NCBI RefSeq assembly: GCF_003028415.1
Contig: NZ_PYSV01000017.1
Coordinates: forward strand, 1 to 64,000
From: Deinococcus arcticus
Lineage (GTDB): Bacteria > Deinococcota > Deinococci > Deinococcales > Deinococcaceae
Reading direction: 5' to 3'
DNA: 64,000 nt
Position numbers and translations under genes: made by a program. Within the stretch, counting starts at the first letter, position 1. Each line of letters begins with the position of its first letter. Positions 16,801 through 24,624 of this stretch are shown in pieces. The notes beneath the pieces are model-generated. The model saw only the letters and a program-made list of their open reading frames with translations, was not told where the DNA came from and made no database searches.

Positions 16801-17197
16801 GATGGAGCCGCTGGGGCTGACCGAGCGCGGAGAGGACGGCGAGTACCGCGTTCACCCGAATGTCCAGGAAACCTACGACCTGCAGGGCCGATCACGCGAG
16901 CGGCTGCGGGTCGGGACCGTCGACGCGTTTCAGGGCATGGAGTTCGATGTGGTGCTGCTGTCCCTAACCCGCAGCAACACCCTGCCCGGCCAAACGCCGG
17001 AGCAGCAGCGCCGCCGGTACGGGCACCTGACGCTGGACAACCGCCTGTGCGTGGCGATGAGCCGCCAGCAGCGCCTCCTGATCCTGGTGGGCGACGCCGG
17101 GATGCTCCCGTCGGCTGAAGACGGCAGCGCCGTTCCAGCGCTCGACCGTTTCCACCAGTTGTGCAAGGGGGCGTATGGCCGCATCGTTTCCGCGTGA
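13880..17197 (+). CDS. SF1 DNA2/Upf1-like helicase, 1105 aa
   Basis: Helicase motifs are complete and of the Upf1/DNA2 SF1B type: Walker A LIQGPPGTGKTRV near residue 446, motif II VVIDEAARVHPLDL, motif III LVGDHRQLPHLLEPD, motif IV LDQQYRMHPVLGQF, motif V GTVDAFQGMEFDVVLLS and motif VI RLCVAMSRQQRLLILVGD. A ~430-residue N-terminal region without recognised motifs precedes the core, and a ~200-residue helical insertion sits between motifs Ia and II. It should translocate 5'-3' on single-stranded DNA or RNA. GTG 13880 overlaps the kinase stop (GTGA). Helicases of this type accompany TerY-P triads and some coiled-coil McrBC-like systems. Confidence 0.85.
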   Translation: MKVSDLPLAFQHTWTFSQDLTLSEPGPAEPRVEVRDEVRFHYSELLEEVRVTTGDLSWPVTAAADEAEVKLLLGRGLPYIAWVTSRQGPSFTVQVHVFPVSYRLPEPFALGVDDAVVDRMRTLTGVNIPAERAVELLADDLAVPALPGGLPRFLYVGSPNRHPNSESFLRLLGRRYNVDVAFQDGQWLVVFVTMIKNKRVTNKPVTLLEAAWTFTNVTLAAKDRERLQALTSAAVQDQRSYLKLWEQYQAVERRRGEQLARQLGAMPYTERPEYRAGFWTFRASATPEQLATLRQQPGLTLRATELRPVDLDTDLAPVPGRRPPQEFIGEFSGEPHGTVRVLPLNGDESMPPPSGWLSLSLAGDQAQFERRDRARLAIEQAKTAMPQLALLLEGQEVPQRRLHREPALPPRSQAAAAFRGTPTARQVEALDVALNTPDIALIQGPPGTGKTRVIAALQQRLADIAQDRAHLPGHTLLTSAQHAAVENAAAATQVFGLPAVKLGKSRRFAEEFSDGVDHWRRNMISQLQARLSDAADQPLEVKFVQLRDEVLRVTTAPSPRDDLRQVIRKVLDTGGEHLKASTRDQLQAWLDKFSPGEVDQEEREYLLTAVRALRTVPEAFEDDGPRMARRCLRRLDDTSLPLPLTAEDRAVLTASAGWEADASPPFLPGLAESKARLLSALQPELAPPSLQRAERATVELLNTALEDLRQAARKEKGGLQTVLHDMLATLENDPDGARAAVKSYTAVLAATCQQSDSYTVRQIRTSLGNQTRVFENVVIDEAARVHPLDLLIPMAQAERRIILVGDHRQLPHLLEPDVERELQADWQDQSVRQANEEALHQSLFERLFRILQEHEKRDGIRRVVTLDQQYRMHPVLGQFVSDTFYAAHNPSEAFSSGRPAEDFSHNLSPYEGAVAAWLDVPHARGSERGRQSKSRPVEAQVVAKEAARLLEARPDLSIGVISFYADQVREIRKAMEPLGLTERGEDGEYRVHPNVQETYDLQGRSRERLRVGTVDAFQGMEFDVVLLSLTRSNTLPGQTPEQQRRRYGHLTLDNRLCVAMSRQQRLLILVGDAGMLPSAEDGSAVPALDRFHQLCKGAYGRIVSA

Positions 17198-18740
17198 CGC
17201 CCGCATTCTGCGCTTTCATCCGCGCGCCCCGCAGGGATACAAGGGCCGCCGCCGTGACCTGCTCTGGCCAGTCCTGGCCTACCGGGTCGGTGTCCCGGTG
17301 TCCCCCCGCGCCGAGCAGCTGGATCTGTTTCAGCGCGCAGTGTTCGGCGTGCTGCTACATGGAATCAATGACCCGCAGCAGATTGCCGACATCCTCAATC
17401 TGCATCCCGACTTGGTCCGGATCGTCAAATCCTTCCTGGTCGACCGCGACCTGATCGACCAGGACGACATCGTTAAACCGGACGCGGAGCGCCGCTACCG
17501 GGAGGCCCGGTCCGATCTGGGCCAGCGCGCCGACGGTTTCACGACCGGGTACGTGTTTCAGGACCCCTTCAGTGGCCTGCTGCTGCCGCGTCTCGTGGAG
17601 ACGCTTGAAACGGCCGACTTCACAGTCCAGGAAAGCGGGTTTCCTGAACTGCACCGTGGTGAGCGCGTGTTCCGCCCGTACGTGGAGTTCCTGCCTGCCG
17701 AGCGACCGGCACCGCCCCACGCTACGGACGTGATGCGGGCGTTTGAAGCTTCACGCAAGGCACAGAAGGGCCGCTGGGAAACCGATGATGACGAGGAAGG
17801 CGCCCAGGCGAGGTTCCTGAACCGCGTAAAGCGCGTGAACTTTATCGAGCGGGAGCCGGAAGTGATGTATCTCTCGACCTTCATCTTCGGGCATGGCCTG
17901 AGTGGATGGGAGGTGGCCGATCCCTTCGGACTGCCCACCAGCCCCCTGACAGCGCTCGCCCACAGACGGCTGACCACGTCCAAACACCTGCGGACATTTG
18001 TGCAGCATCTTTCAGAGGAGAGGGGCGCAGCAGACACCCAGCATGACCCCTTCGAGGAAGCGCTGGCAAGCCTGCAGCATGAGTTCGGTCCGCAGGTTGA
18101 CGATCACCCGCTGCTGCAGCCCCTCTTGGACACTGAACTGGCCGTCACTGAGTTCAGGGCCGCGCCGGGCAATCAGCGGCCGCGCCGGGCCCGGCAGGCG
18201 CTCGGGGCCATCCGCGCCCTGGCCGAGCATCTGCTGCGTGAAGTGCGCTCCCGGCACAGCGCCGCAGGTGCCGAGCGGCAGATGATCGACCGCGACGCCC
18301 TCTATAACCTTCGGCGCATCGAAGCGGCGGCCGACGCGCTGTCGTTCACGCTGCCGCTGCCGGCCACGCTGACCAGCGTCAAAGCCACTGACGTGTACTG
18401 GATGGCCAACCGCGAACAGTCCGGAAAGCTACGGCCGCTGCTGGTCAGCCTGCTCCTGAGTGCGGGCGCGCGTCCTGATCATCCGTTCCACGCCGCAGCC
18501 CGCAGCGCACCGGACTTTCTCCAGCAGTTTGACGAGATGCTGGGCTGGTGTGGCGAGGCGGCCCATGTGGGCCCAGCACCTGCAGAGCTTGAATCTCGAG
18601 TGGAACCTGCCCTGGAGAGGGTCTACCGGGCGACCCATCTGCTGCTTACGGCGAGTGGCCCGTCACCAGCCTCCCCTCAGGCCACGGTTCGCGTGGCGCC
18701 TGAACCTCAACACCTTGAATTCGATGACCTCGAGCTCTGA
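17175..18740 (+). CDS. Winged-helix-like protein with acidic C-terminal tail
   Basis: 521 aa, family not recognised with certainty. Residues about 47-95 read like a winged-helix or HTH domain (VLLHGINDPQQIADILNL followed by a helix VRIVKSFLVDRDLID). The middle holds a beta-rich domain around YVEFLPAERP, and the last 200 residues are helical and could be a HEPN-like or alpha-solenoid domain, although I see no clear RxxxxH motif. It ends in FDDLEL, matching the FDDLDL end of the vWA protein of this operon. A Shine-Dalgarno AGGGGG precedes the ATG at 17175, which overlaps the helicase gene by 23 bp. It may be the adaptor linking kinase, helicase and McrB-like parts (inference). Confidence 0.7.
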   Translation: MAASFPRDARILRFHPRAPQGYKGRRRDLLWPVLAYRVGVPVSPRAEQLDLFQRAVFGVLLHGINDPQQIADILNLHPDLVRIVKSFLVDRDLIDQDDIVKPDAERRYREARSDLGQRADGFTTGYVFQDPFSGLLLPRLVETLETADFTVQESGFPELHRGERVFRPYVEFLPAERPAPPHATDVMRAFEASRKAQKGRWETDDDEEGAQARFLNRVKRVNFIEREPEVMYLSTFIFGHGLSGWEVADPFGLPTSPLTALAHRRLTTSKHLRTFVQHLSEERGAADTQHDPFEEALASLQHEFGPQVDDHPLLQPLLDTELAVTEFRAAPGNQRPRRARQALGAIRALAEHLLREVRSRHSAAGAERQMIDRDALYNLRRIEAAADALSFTLPLPATLTSVKATDVYWMANREQSGKLRPLLVSLLLSAGARPDHPFHAAARSAPDFLQQFDEMLGWCGEAAHVGPAPAELESRVEPALERVYRATHLLLTASGPSPASPQATVRVAPEPQHLEFDDLEL

Positions 18741-18748
18741 AGGAAATC

Positions 18749-21166
18749 ATGTCCAAAAAGAACAAGAATAAATTTAACCCGCGGTCCACGTCCGGTCAGC
18801 CGGCCACGACGGCGCCCGCCGGCGCAGCTCAGGTCCCGTCGTTCAATCAGGCGCTCGAAGTCTTCTCCCAACAGTACGGTGACCTGTTGCGAGACACGCT
18901 TCCGGAAGAGCAGGTCCAGCTGGCAGCCGTTCCGACGCCGGCCCTGCCAACAGCCGAACCACAGGCGGAACTCGAACGCCGGTTCAAGCAGGTGGCGGAA
19001 GCACTGGTTCTGCTTGAGGGCCGCAGGCGCACGCTGGACGCCAAGGTGGCTGAAGCCGAAACGAAATCGGGCGCGGCAGAGAAACGTGGGGACGAGCTGA
19101 AAAAAGAGCGGGCCGCGCTCGACACCGACCGGCAGGCGCTGCAGGCCGAACGCCGTCAACTCGACCAGGACAAGCGGCATCTGGTGCAGCGCGAGGAGGA
19201 CCTGGTCGGGCGGGAAGCCGATGCCGAGGCGGGATTCCTGCAGAAACGCGAGGCGGCCGTGGCTGAACTGCGCACGGAAATCGAGCGGCTCACCACGGAA
19301 GGGCGTCGCCTGCACCAGGACCTGCTGACCCAACGGGAGCAACATGAGAAAGCGCTGCGCGAGGCCCGGGAAGCCCATGCCAGCGAGCTGCGACGCCGTG
19401 AAACCGAATTCGAGTTGAAGGTCAATGAGGCGCGCGGCGCCGTGGGCCGCGACATGCAGAAGCTTCAGGCCCGGCAGCTCAAGCTGGAGCGCGACCTGCA
19501 GCAGCTGGAATTCGAGAAAGAAGATCTCGAGGAGGAACGCCGGCACCTCAAGACACGGGCCCGGCAGGAAGTGGCCCGTGACCTGGAGAAATTCGAAGCC
19601 CAGATCCGTGAGCTGCAAGACCGGCTTCAGTCCGCGCGCGGCGAACGCGACACGCTGGCCAAGATGCTGGACGCCCAGGTGCAGGCCACTTTGCAGTTCG
19701 GTGGCCGCACGCCCGACGATGTCCTGCGGGAACTGCATACCCTCCGGTCGGAACGCGATCAGCTGCGCAGCCAGCTCAACGCCCGGCCCTCCGAGGACAC
19801 CGTGCAGCGGCTGCGGCTGCTCGAGACGGAACGCACCGACTGGGAAGCCAAGCGGCTCCAGGACGGCCAGACCATCAGTGAGCTCAAGCAGCGGCTGGAA
19901 CGGGCTGGCATCGCCGTGACGGAACTGGAGACCCTGCGCGACCACAAACTCAGTCTCGAAACGCAGGCGACCCTGCTGCGCACCGCCTTACGGGAACTGA
20001 AAGCCGACGTGGACAAGCACATCACTTCATCCGAAGGCAAGGTTGTCTTCCCGGCCTGCACGGACCTCGATTCCCGGGAAGCCCTGCACGAGATTCCTCC
20101 TCTCGATGAGCAGCTGTCCGACCTGGGCGTCTTTGTCAATGGCCTTCAGGTGCGCATGGCGTCGGATGAGCAGCAACCTCTTCAGTACAGCCTGCACACC
20201 TTGCGCACGTTCGTGGCCGGCTTGGCCATGAGCCGACTGCACCTCCTGCAGGGCATCAGCGGCACTGGGAAGACCAGCCTGCCGCTCGCGTTTGCCCGCG
20301 CCACCGGCGGCCTCAGTTCACTCACTGAAGTGCAGTCTGGCTGGCGGGACAAAGCCGACCTGATCGGGCACTTCAACGCGTTCGAGCGGCGCTTCTACGA
20401 AGCGGAGTTCCTGCAGGCGCTGTACAAAGCCACGCTTCCCCGCTACCAGGACATCCCCGTGATGTTGGTGCTCGACGAGATGAACCTGTCGCAAACGGAG
20501 CACTACTTCGCGAGCATCCTGTCGATCCTGGAAAACCCGGAGCGCAAGCAACTCACCCTGATGGAAGCCCCGGTCAGTCCTTCACCCAGGAACCTGAAAG
20601 ACGGCCGCATTCTGGAACTGCCCGACAACGTCTGGTTCATCGGCACAGCCAACCATGACGAAAGCACCAAGGACTTCGCCGACAAGACCTACGACCGCGC
20701 GCACGTGATGGAACTGCCCCGCCACCCGGCACAGGTCCAGCCGCAGCGGGTGACGGAGCGGCTCCCCCTCTCATATGCCGCCCTCAATGAGGCGTTCCGG
20801 GCCGCCCAACGGACGCACGAAGCGGCGGCCGATCAGGCTTATTCCTACCTGGAAACGGAGCTCGGCGGCGTCCTGCACGACCGGTTCGGGCTGAACTGGG
20901 GCAACCGTCTGGAACGGCAGATGAGGGCGTTCGTGCCTGTGATGGTGGCTGCAGGCGGCACGGTCGCGCAGGCGACGGATCACATTCTGGCCAGCAAAGT
21001 TCTGCGCAAAGTTCAGAATCAGTTTGACGTGCGGCCGGATGACCTGACGGAGCTGCAACACCAGCTCCGAACAACCTGGCCGAAATTGGGCGGCCTCCCC
21101 GAGCAGTCCAACCGCTGTCTCGAACAGGCGCTGCGCCGACTGGGTGTCAGCACCGTCAGCGCATGA
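18749..21166 (+). CDS. McrB-like AAA+ ATPase with long N-terminal coiled coil
   Basis: 805 aa. Residues about 70-440 are an almost unbroken coiled coil (heptads rich in Leu, Glu, Arg and Gln). The AAA+ domain follows: Walker A GISGTGKTSLP near 502, Walker B VMLVLDEMNLSQTEHYF near 570, and sensor region NVWFIGTANHDESTKDF leading to DRAHVMELPR. This replaces the McrB MNTADRS signature with a longer variant. McrB-like AAA+ motors form rings that drive a nuclease partner; here the DUF2357-like protein starts with an ATGA overlap. Coiled-coil McrB homologues paired with a nuclease and a TerY-P triad recall the CoCoNuT class of predicted type IV systems. That placement is from memory of the family and untested. 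A gap of 8 bp separates it from the previous gene. Confidence 0.82.
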   Translation: MSKKNKNKFNPRSTSGQPATTAPAGAAQVPSFNQALEVFSQQYGDLLRDTLPEEQVQLAAVPTPALPTAEPQAELERRFKQVAEALVLLEGRRRTLDAKVAEAETKSGAAEKRGDELKKERAALDTDRQALQAERRQLDQDKRHLVQREEDLVGREADAEAGFLQKREAAVAELRTEIERLTTEGRRLHQDLLTQREQHEKALREAREAHASELRRRETEFELKVNEARGAVGRDMQKLQARQLKLERDLQQLEFEKEDLEEERRHLKTRARQEVARDLEKFEAQIRELQDRLQSARGERDTLAKMLDAQVQATLQFGGRTPDDVLRELHTLRSERDQLRSQLNARPSEDTVQRLRLLETERTDWEAKRLQDGQTISELKQRLERAGIAVTELETLRDHKLSLETQATLLRTALRELKADVDKHITSSEGKVVFPACTDLDSREALHEIPPLDEQLSDLGVFVNGLQVRMASDEQQPLQYSLHTLRTFVAGLAMSRLHLLQGISGTGKTSLPLAFARATGGLSSLTEVQSGWRDKADLIGHFNAFERRFYEAEFLQALYKATLPRYQDIPVMLVLDEMNLSQTEHYFASILSILENPERKQLTLMEAPVSPSPRNLKDGRILELPDNVWFIGTANHDESTKDFADKTYDRAHVMELPRHPAQVQPQRVTERLPLSYAALNEAFRAAQRTHEAAADQAYSYLETELGGVLHDRFGLNWGNRLERQMRAFVPVMVAAGGTVAQATDHILASKVLRKVQNQFDVRPDDLTELQHQLRTTWPKLGGLPEQSNRCLEQALRRLGVSTVSA

Positions 21167-23271
21167 GCGGTCAAGCCGTCAGCCGCCTGACTGGCGCAGC
21201 GGCCCCGTTGCCGGGCTTCGGCCTCTCTGGCCTCTGGATCAGCGCCACCAGTGGGCTCCTCAATGGTCTGTCGGTTCCGGCCAGGACGCCCCTTCTTCCG
21301 GACGCACGGGGCGTCCTGACCTGGAGCGCCGCCCCGGCCGACCCGGTCACCGTGGCATTCCCGGCGCCCCATGAGACCCGGGCGCCGCTCGGCTCGCTTG
21401 AGGCGGCGCTCACCGGACTGGCGCTGGACACGGGTGGCTGGGCAGACTGGCTCCAGGTGTCACCGCTCGACCGTGACCTGACTGACGAACTTCACCGGTA
21501 TCCCCTGGAAGACGCCATGGAGCGGGAACTCCCGCACCTGGAAGAGGTGTGCCGAAAGCCACGGACGCATCTGGAAATTTTTGAGGAACGTCAACTGGTG
21601 AGCCGCGCCCGCCAGATCCCGGTGCGGGCCGTCAACTACCTGGCGTCCCATACGGAAGACTGGGACGCGCGGACTTTACGGGGCGTGCGCCCCAGACGGG
21701 TCATCACCAACGTCCGCGATGACCTGTATGACATCTACGAGAACCGGGTGGCGGCGCGGCTGGTGGATCATCTCACCCAGTACGTTCGCCGGCGCCTGGC
21801 CCGGGTGAGAGAATTGCTTAACGGCTTGGACACCATTGACCTGAACGCCCAGGCCCCCCCGAGTGGCATGCACTGGCGGCAGCGGCGGGTCTACCGGCTC
21901 TGGGGCGAGTCCCTTGACCTTACAGAGGCCCAGCGCCTCGGCCGTGAACGCCTGACAGAACTCGACCAACTGCTCTACCGGCTTGGACGGCTGAAAGCGA
22001 GCCCGCTCTACAGCCAGGTGCCGACCAAGAGCCAAGTTCCTGCCCAGCTGCGCCTCACCAACATTCTCGGAAACGACCCCCACTACCGCCGCGTCGCCCG
22101 CCTGTGGAGATCCTGGCACCGCCATGCCCACACCGGCCACGCCTCCGTTCAGGAGCAGCAGCAGACCGCGCAGCACGAAGCCGCGCAATTCGACCGCTAC
22201 GCGCTGCTCCTGACCCTCCACGCCCTGCAGCAGTTTGAGTTCACGCCTGTCGCCGACACTGCCCTCCACCCTGGGGCAACCCTGTCCCTGCGAGGCCCTG
22301 AAGGCCCCACTGAGCTGACGTGGCAGCTCGACGGCACTTGTTCCCTGCAGCAGGCGGGGACGTCCATCCTCCGGGTGGTTGCCTCACCTACTCCATTCGG
22401 TGACCTGCGCCGGGAGGACGTGAGCCGGGCTGTTGCCGCCCTGAGAGAAGAGGCCAGGGCCCTCACCACCCGAACGCTTCTTCTCTACCCGGGCAACGCG
22501 CAACAGACCCTGATTCCCGAATTGCAGGCGGTGTCGAGCGATCCCGTCCGGCTGCACCCGATGCTCAGCTGCCTGCCCGTTTCCGCCGTAGATCTGGAAA
22601 GTGTTGAGCGGCTGGCCCGCGTGTTGCGCCTGGTGCTCACCGGCGCCCGCTTTACCGCGTACCCACCCACCTTCGAAACCGGTGCAGCCGTGCCGCGCGC
22701 TGAGCTTCCTGACGTGCTGCAGCCACGCGGCCCAGGCGGGTGGGCCCTGCTCGGCCCCCTGAGAACGCGACCAGGCTCCTGGACGGAAGAAGGCCGCCGC
22801 CGTCAGCAGGTCCTTGAGGACGTGAAGCGGCAACTGGCCACCCATAATGCCGATCGCCTCACCCAGCGCCGCGCCCAGCGCGAGGTGGAACGCCTGCAGG
22901 CCGAGTTGGATGAGTGGACCACCTTCCTGACCGCTCTTGAAGCCAGCGAAGAGCACTTGAGCCGCCTGCGCCGCTGCCCGGTCTGCGGGACGGAGGGCGC
23001 TGAGTTCTCTCATTGGCAGGACGATCAGTTCCACTGCGAATGCGGCGACTGCGGCGCAGCCTGGAGTTTGAGGCGGTGCCCGGCGTGCCAGCAGCGTCAC
23101 CCGTGGCTGCTCCCACATCTCCACACTGTCCCGACACTTGAGGCTGACCCTGGCTGGGCCGACCGCCTCTACGGCCGGGACGTGCTGACGCTACCGGACC
23201 CCTTCGACCTGGACAGCTTCATTTGTCCGGATGCCCGGTTGTCAGTCGAAGGAAGACACGACGCACCCTGA
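21163..23271 (+). CDS. DUF2357-like McrC-type partner with C-terminal zinc fingers
   Basis: 702 aa. Residues about 180-215 contain VITNVRDDLYDIYENRVAARLVDHL, which is the conserved core of DUF2357 proteins (a D-x-YENR-x-V helix) that pair with McrB-like ATPases and are related to McrC PD-(D/E)XK nucleases. A central beta region and a coiled-coil stretch (about 540-600) follow. Near 606-650 lie several CxxC pairs (CPVCGTEG, CECGDCGAAW, CPACQQRH) forming two or three zinc ribbons. I cannot locate a convincing D-x-K catalytic pair, so it may be an inactive scaffold or a divergent nuclease. ATG overlaps the ATPase stop (ATGA). It is the last gene of the eight-gene operon and converges on mcrC. 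Confidence 0.75.
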   Translation: MSGQAVSRLTGAAAPLPGFGLSGLWISATSGLLNGLSVPARTPLLPDARGVLTWSAAPADPVTVAFPAPHETRAPLGSLEAALTGLALDTGGWADWLQVSPLDRDLTDELHRYPLEDAMERELPHLEEVCRKPRTHLEIFEERQLVSRARQIPVRAVNYLASHTEDWDARTLRGVRPRRVITNVRDDLYDIYENRVAARLVDHLTQYVRRRLARVRELLNGLDTIDLNAQAPPSGMHWRQRRVYRLWGESLDLTEAQRLGRERLTELDQLLYRLGRLKASPLYSQVPTKSQVPAQLRLTNILGNDPHYRRVARLWRSWHRHAHTGHASVQEQQQTAQHEAAQFDRYALLLTLHALQQFEFTPVADTALHPGATLSLRGPEGPTELTWQLDGTCSLQQAGTSILRVVASPTPFGDLRREDVSRAVAALREEARALTTRTLLLYPGNAQQTLIPELQAVSSDPVRLHPMLSCLPVSAVDLESVERLARVLRLVLTGARFTAYPPTFETGAAVPRAELPDVLQPRGPGGWALLGPLRTRPGSWTEEGRRRQQVLEDVKRQLATHNADRLTQRRAQREVERLQAELDEWTTFLTALEASEEHLSRLRRCPVCGTEGAEFSHWQDDQFHCECGDCGAAWSLRRCPACQQRHPWLLPHLHTVPTLEADPGWADRLYGRDVLTLPDPFDLDSFICPDARLSVEGRHDAP

Positions 23272-23322
23272 CGCCTGAAGAAAGGGGGACGGCCGCAAAG
23301 AACGCCTGCCGGTTCACCTGAA

Positions 23323-24624
23323 TCACAGCGCCTCAGGCCACTGCTTCTCCAACTCCTCCTGCCCAAGGTCGACGGTGATGATCTTCAAGGACCGCCCCCC
23401 TCGTAAGTCGATGGATGAAGCCACGGCGGGCAGGCCGGGCAGGCGAGGGTAGATCAGCCACAACTCCCGCGCTGGTGCAGGGTCCACACCTTGAAAGACG
23501 TGACTGTACGCGAGCATCTGGTACACGTCCGCATTGCTGACATCGTAGATAGGCGCCTTATCCGGCCTGAGACGTTTCCACTTGGTGTCCGCAACGATGA
23601 GCGCACGTCCAGGCAGATGAAGCACCAGGTCTGGCCGCAGCTTGAAAGCGGGCGTGCCCGCCACGTCGCCCAGCGCACGGTCCGTGACCTGGGTGTCCAC
23701 ACGCCAGTCGGGGTAAAGGGCCGCGAGGAGCTGGGCCACGTACGCTTCGTACACCGCGTTCATGTCGAACAGCAGGGCGTTGGCCCGGTTCTCTGAGCCG
23801 GCCGCCACTGGGTTGAGGTCGTGAAGCACCATGCGACAGATGCCTTCGAGAGGCGCGAAGTGCGTGTGGCTCCGCCCAAGCCGCCAGGCGGAGAAGTCCG
23901 GGGCCACGTTCCGGCTGGGGGGCACGTCATCCAGGGTGGCGAGCAGCTCCCGGGCCAGGCGTCCACTGCTGGGGACGCGTGTGAGCGAGGCGAGCCGCTC
24001 CACGGCCAGGCGGGTCAGCCGGGTTTCTGGCCGGTCAGGCAGAAATTCGTCAAAGGTCACGTGGAGCAGGTGCGCCCGGTGAGGCGGCTGCCGCACCTGG
24101 CGCGGCAGGTCCAGTCGGCCCCGCAGGCCCTGGCGCTCTTCCTGAACTGGGACATACGCATGGGGAATGCCGCGCCGCACGGCCGCGCGAATGCCTTCCA
24201 GGGCGTAGCGGATGACGACTTCAGAGAGAGGCATCTCTGCGGTCTGAAGCTCCGCTGGAGGGGCCACCCGAAACCGCGCGTCCGTGGCAGCCAGCATCCG
24301 CACAAGAAGGGCGCGACTGCGGCGGAGTGAGTCGGGCTGGGCACGGTGGCCAGGGCGCTCATGGGTCTTCGGAAGAATCTCCACGGTTGCGCCGTCTGGC
24401 GTGCGCACCACGCCCACCCACTGCGTGAGTTTCAGGGCGGCCTGCCCTGAAAGGCGCGTAGGCGTTGCGACGGGCTTCAGGTCGTAGGCGGGGTCCAGCA
24501 GCACCGCCTGCACGGCATCGAAAGTCTCTGGTGGCAGGGCCGTGACGTTCGCCCCTGCCTCTGGTGGCCGGGCTCCTCGGACCAGCGTGTCGTGTTCACG
24601 GACCTCGAACCGCTGACCATTCAT
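23323..24624 (-). CDS. mcrC: McrC-like PD-(D/E)XK nuclease subunit
   Basis: 433 aa, the usual length of McrC-family proteins. The nuclease core lies near residues 328-350: LRPDLVLHLPGRALIVADTKWK (D...D-x-K), followed by DVYQMLAYSHVF, the conserved QMxAYA-type helix. The N-terminal part is the McrB-contacting region. Its ATG overlaps the mcrB stop (TGATG). With McrB it should restrict modified DNA in a nucleotide-hydrolysis-dependent way. It converges on the plus-strand operon with only 51 bp between stops and no clear terminator. Confidence 0.9.
   Translation of the reverse strand: MNGQRFEVREHDTLVRGARPPEAGANVTALPPETFDAVQAVLLDPAYDLKPVATPTRLSGQAALKLTQWVGVVRTPDGATVEILPKTHERPGHRAQPDSLRRSRALLVRMLAATDARFRVAPPAELQTAEMPLSEVVIRYALEGIRAAVRRGIPHAYVPVQEERQGLRGRLDLPRQVRQPPHRAHLLHVTFDEFLPDRPETRLTRLAVERLASLTRVPSSGRLARELLATLDDVPPSRNVAPDFSAWRLGRSHTHFAPLEGICRMVLHDLNPVAAGSENRANALLFDMNAVYEAYVAQLLAALYPDWRVDTQVTDRALGDVAGTPAFKLRPDLVLHLPGRALIVADTKWKRLRPDKAPIYDVSNADVYQMLAYSHVFQGVDPAPARELWLIYPRLPGLPAVASSIDLRGGRSLKIITVDLGQEELEKQWPEAL

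Noticed and set aside
17175..18740. HEPN RNase domain in the winged-helix protein
   Set aside because: The C-terminal region is helical, but I could not find the RxxxxH catalytic motif, so the call would be unsupported.
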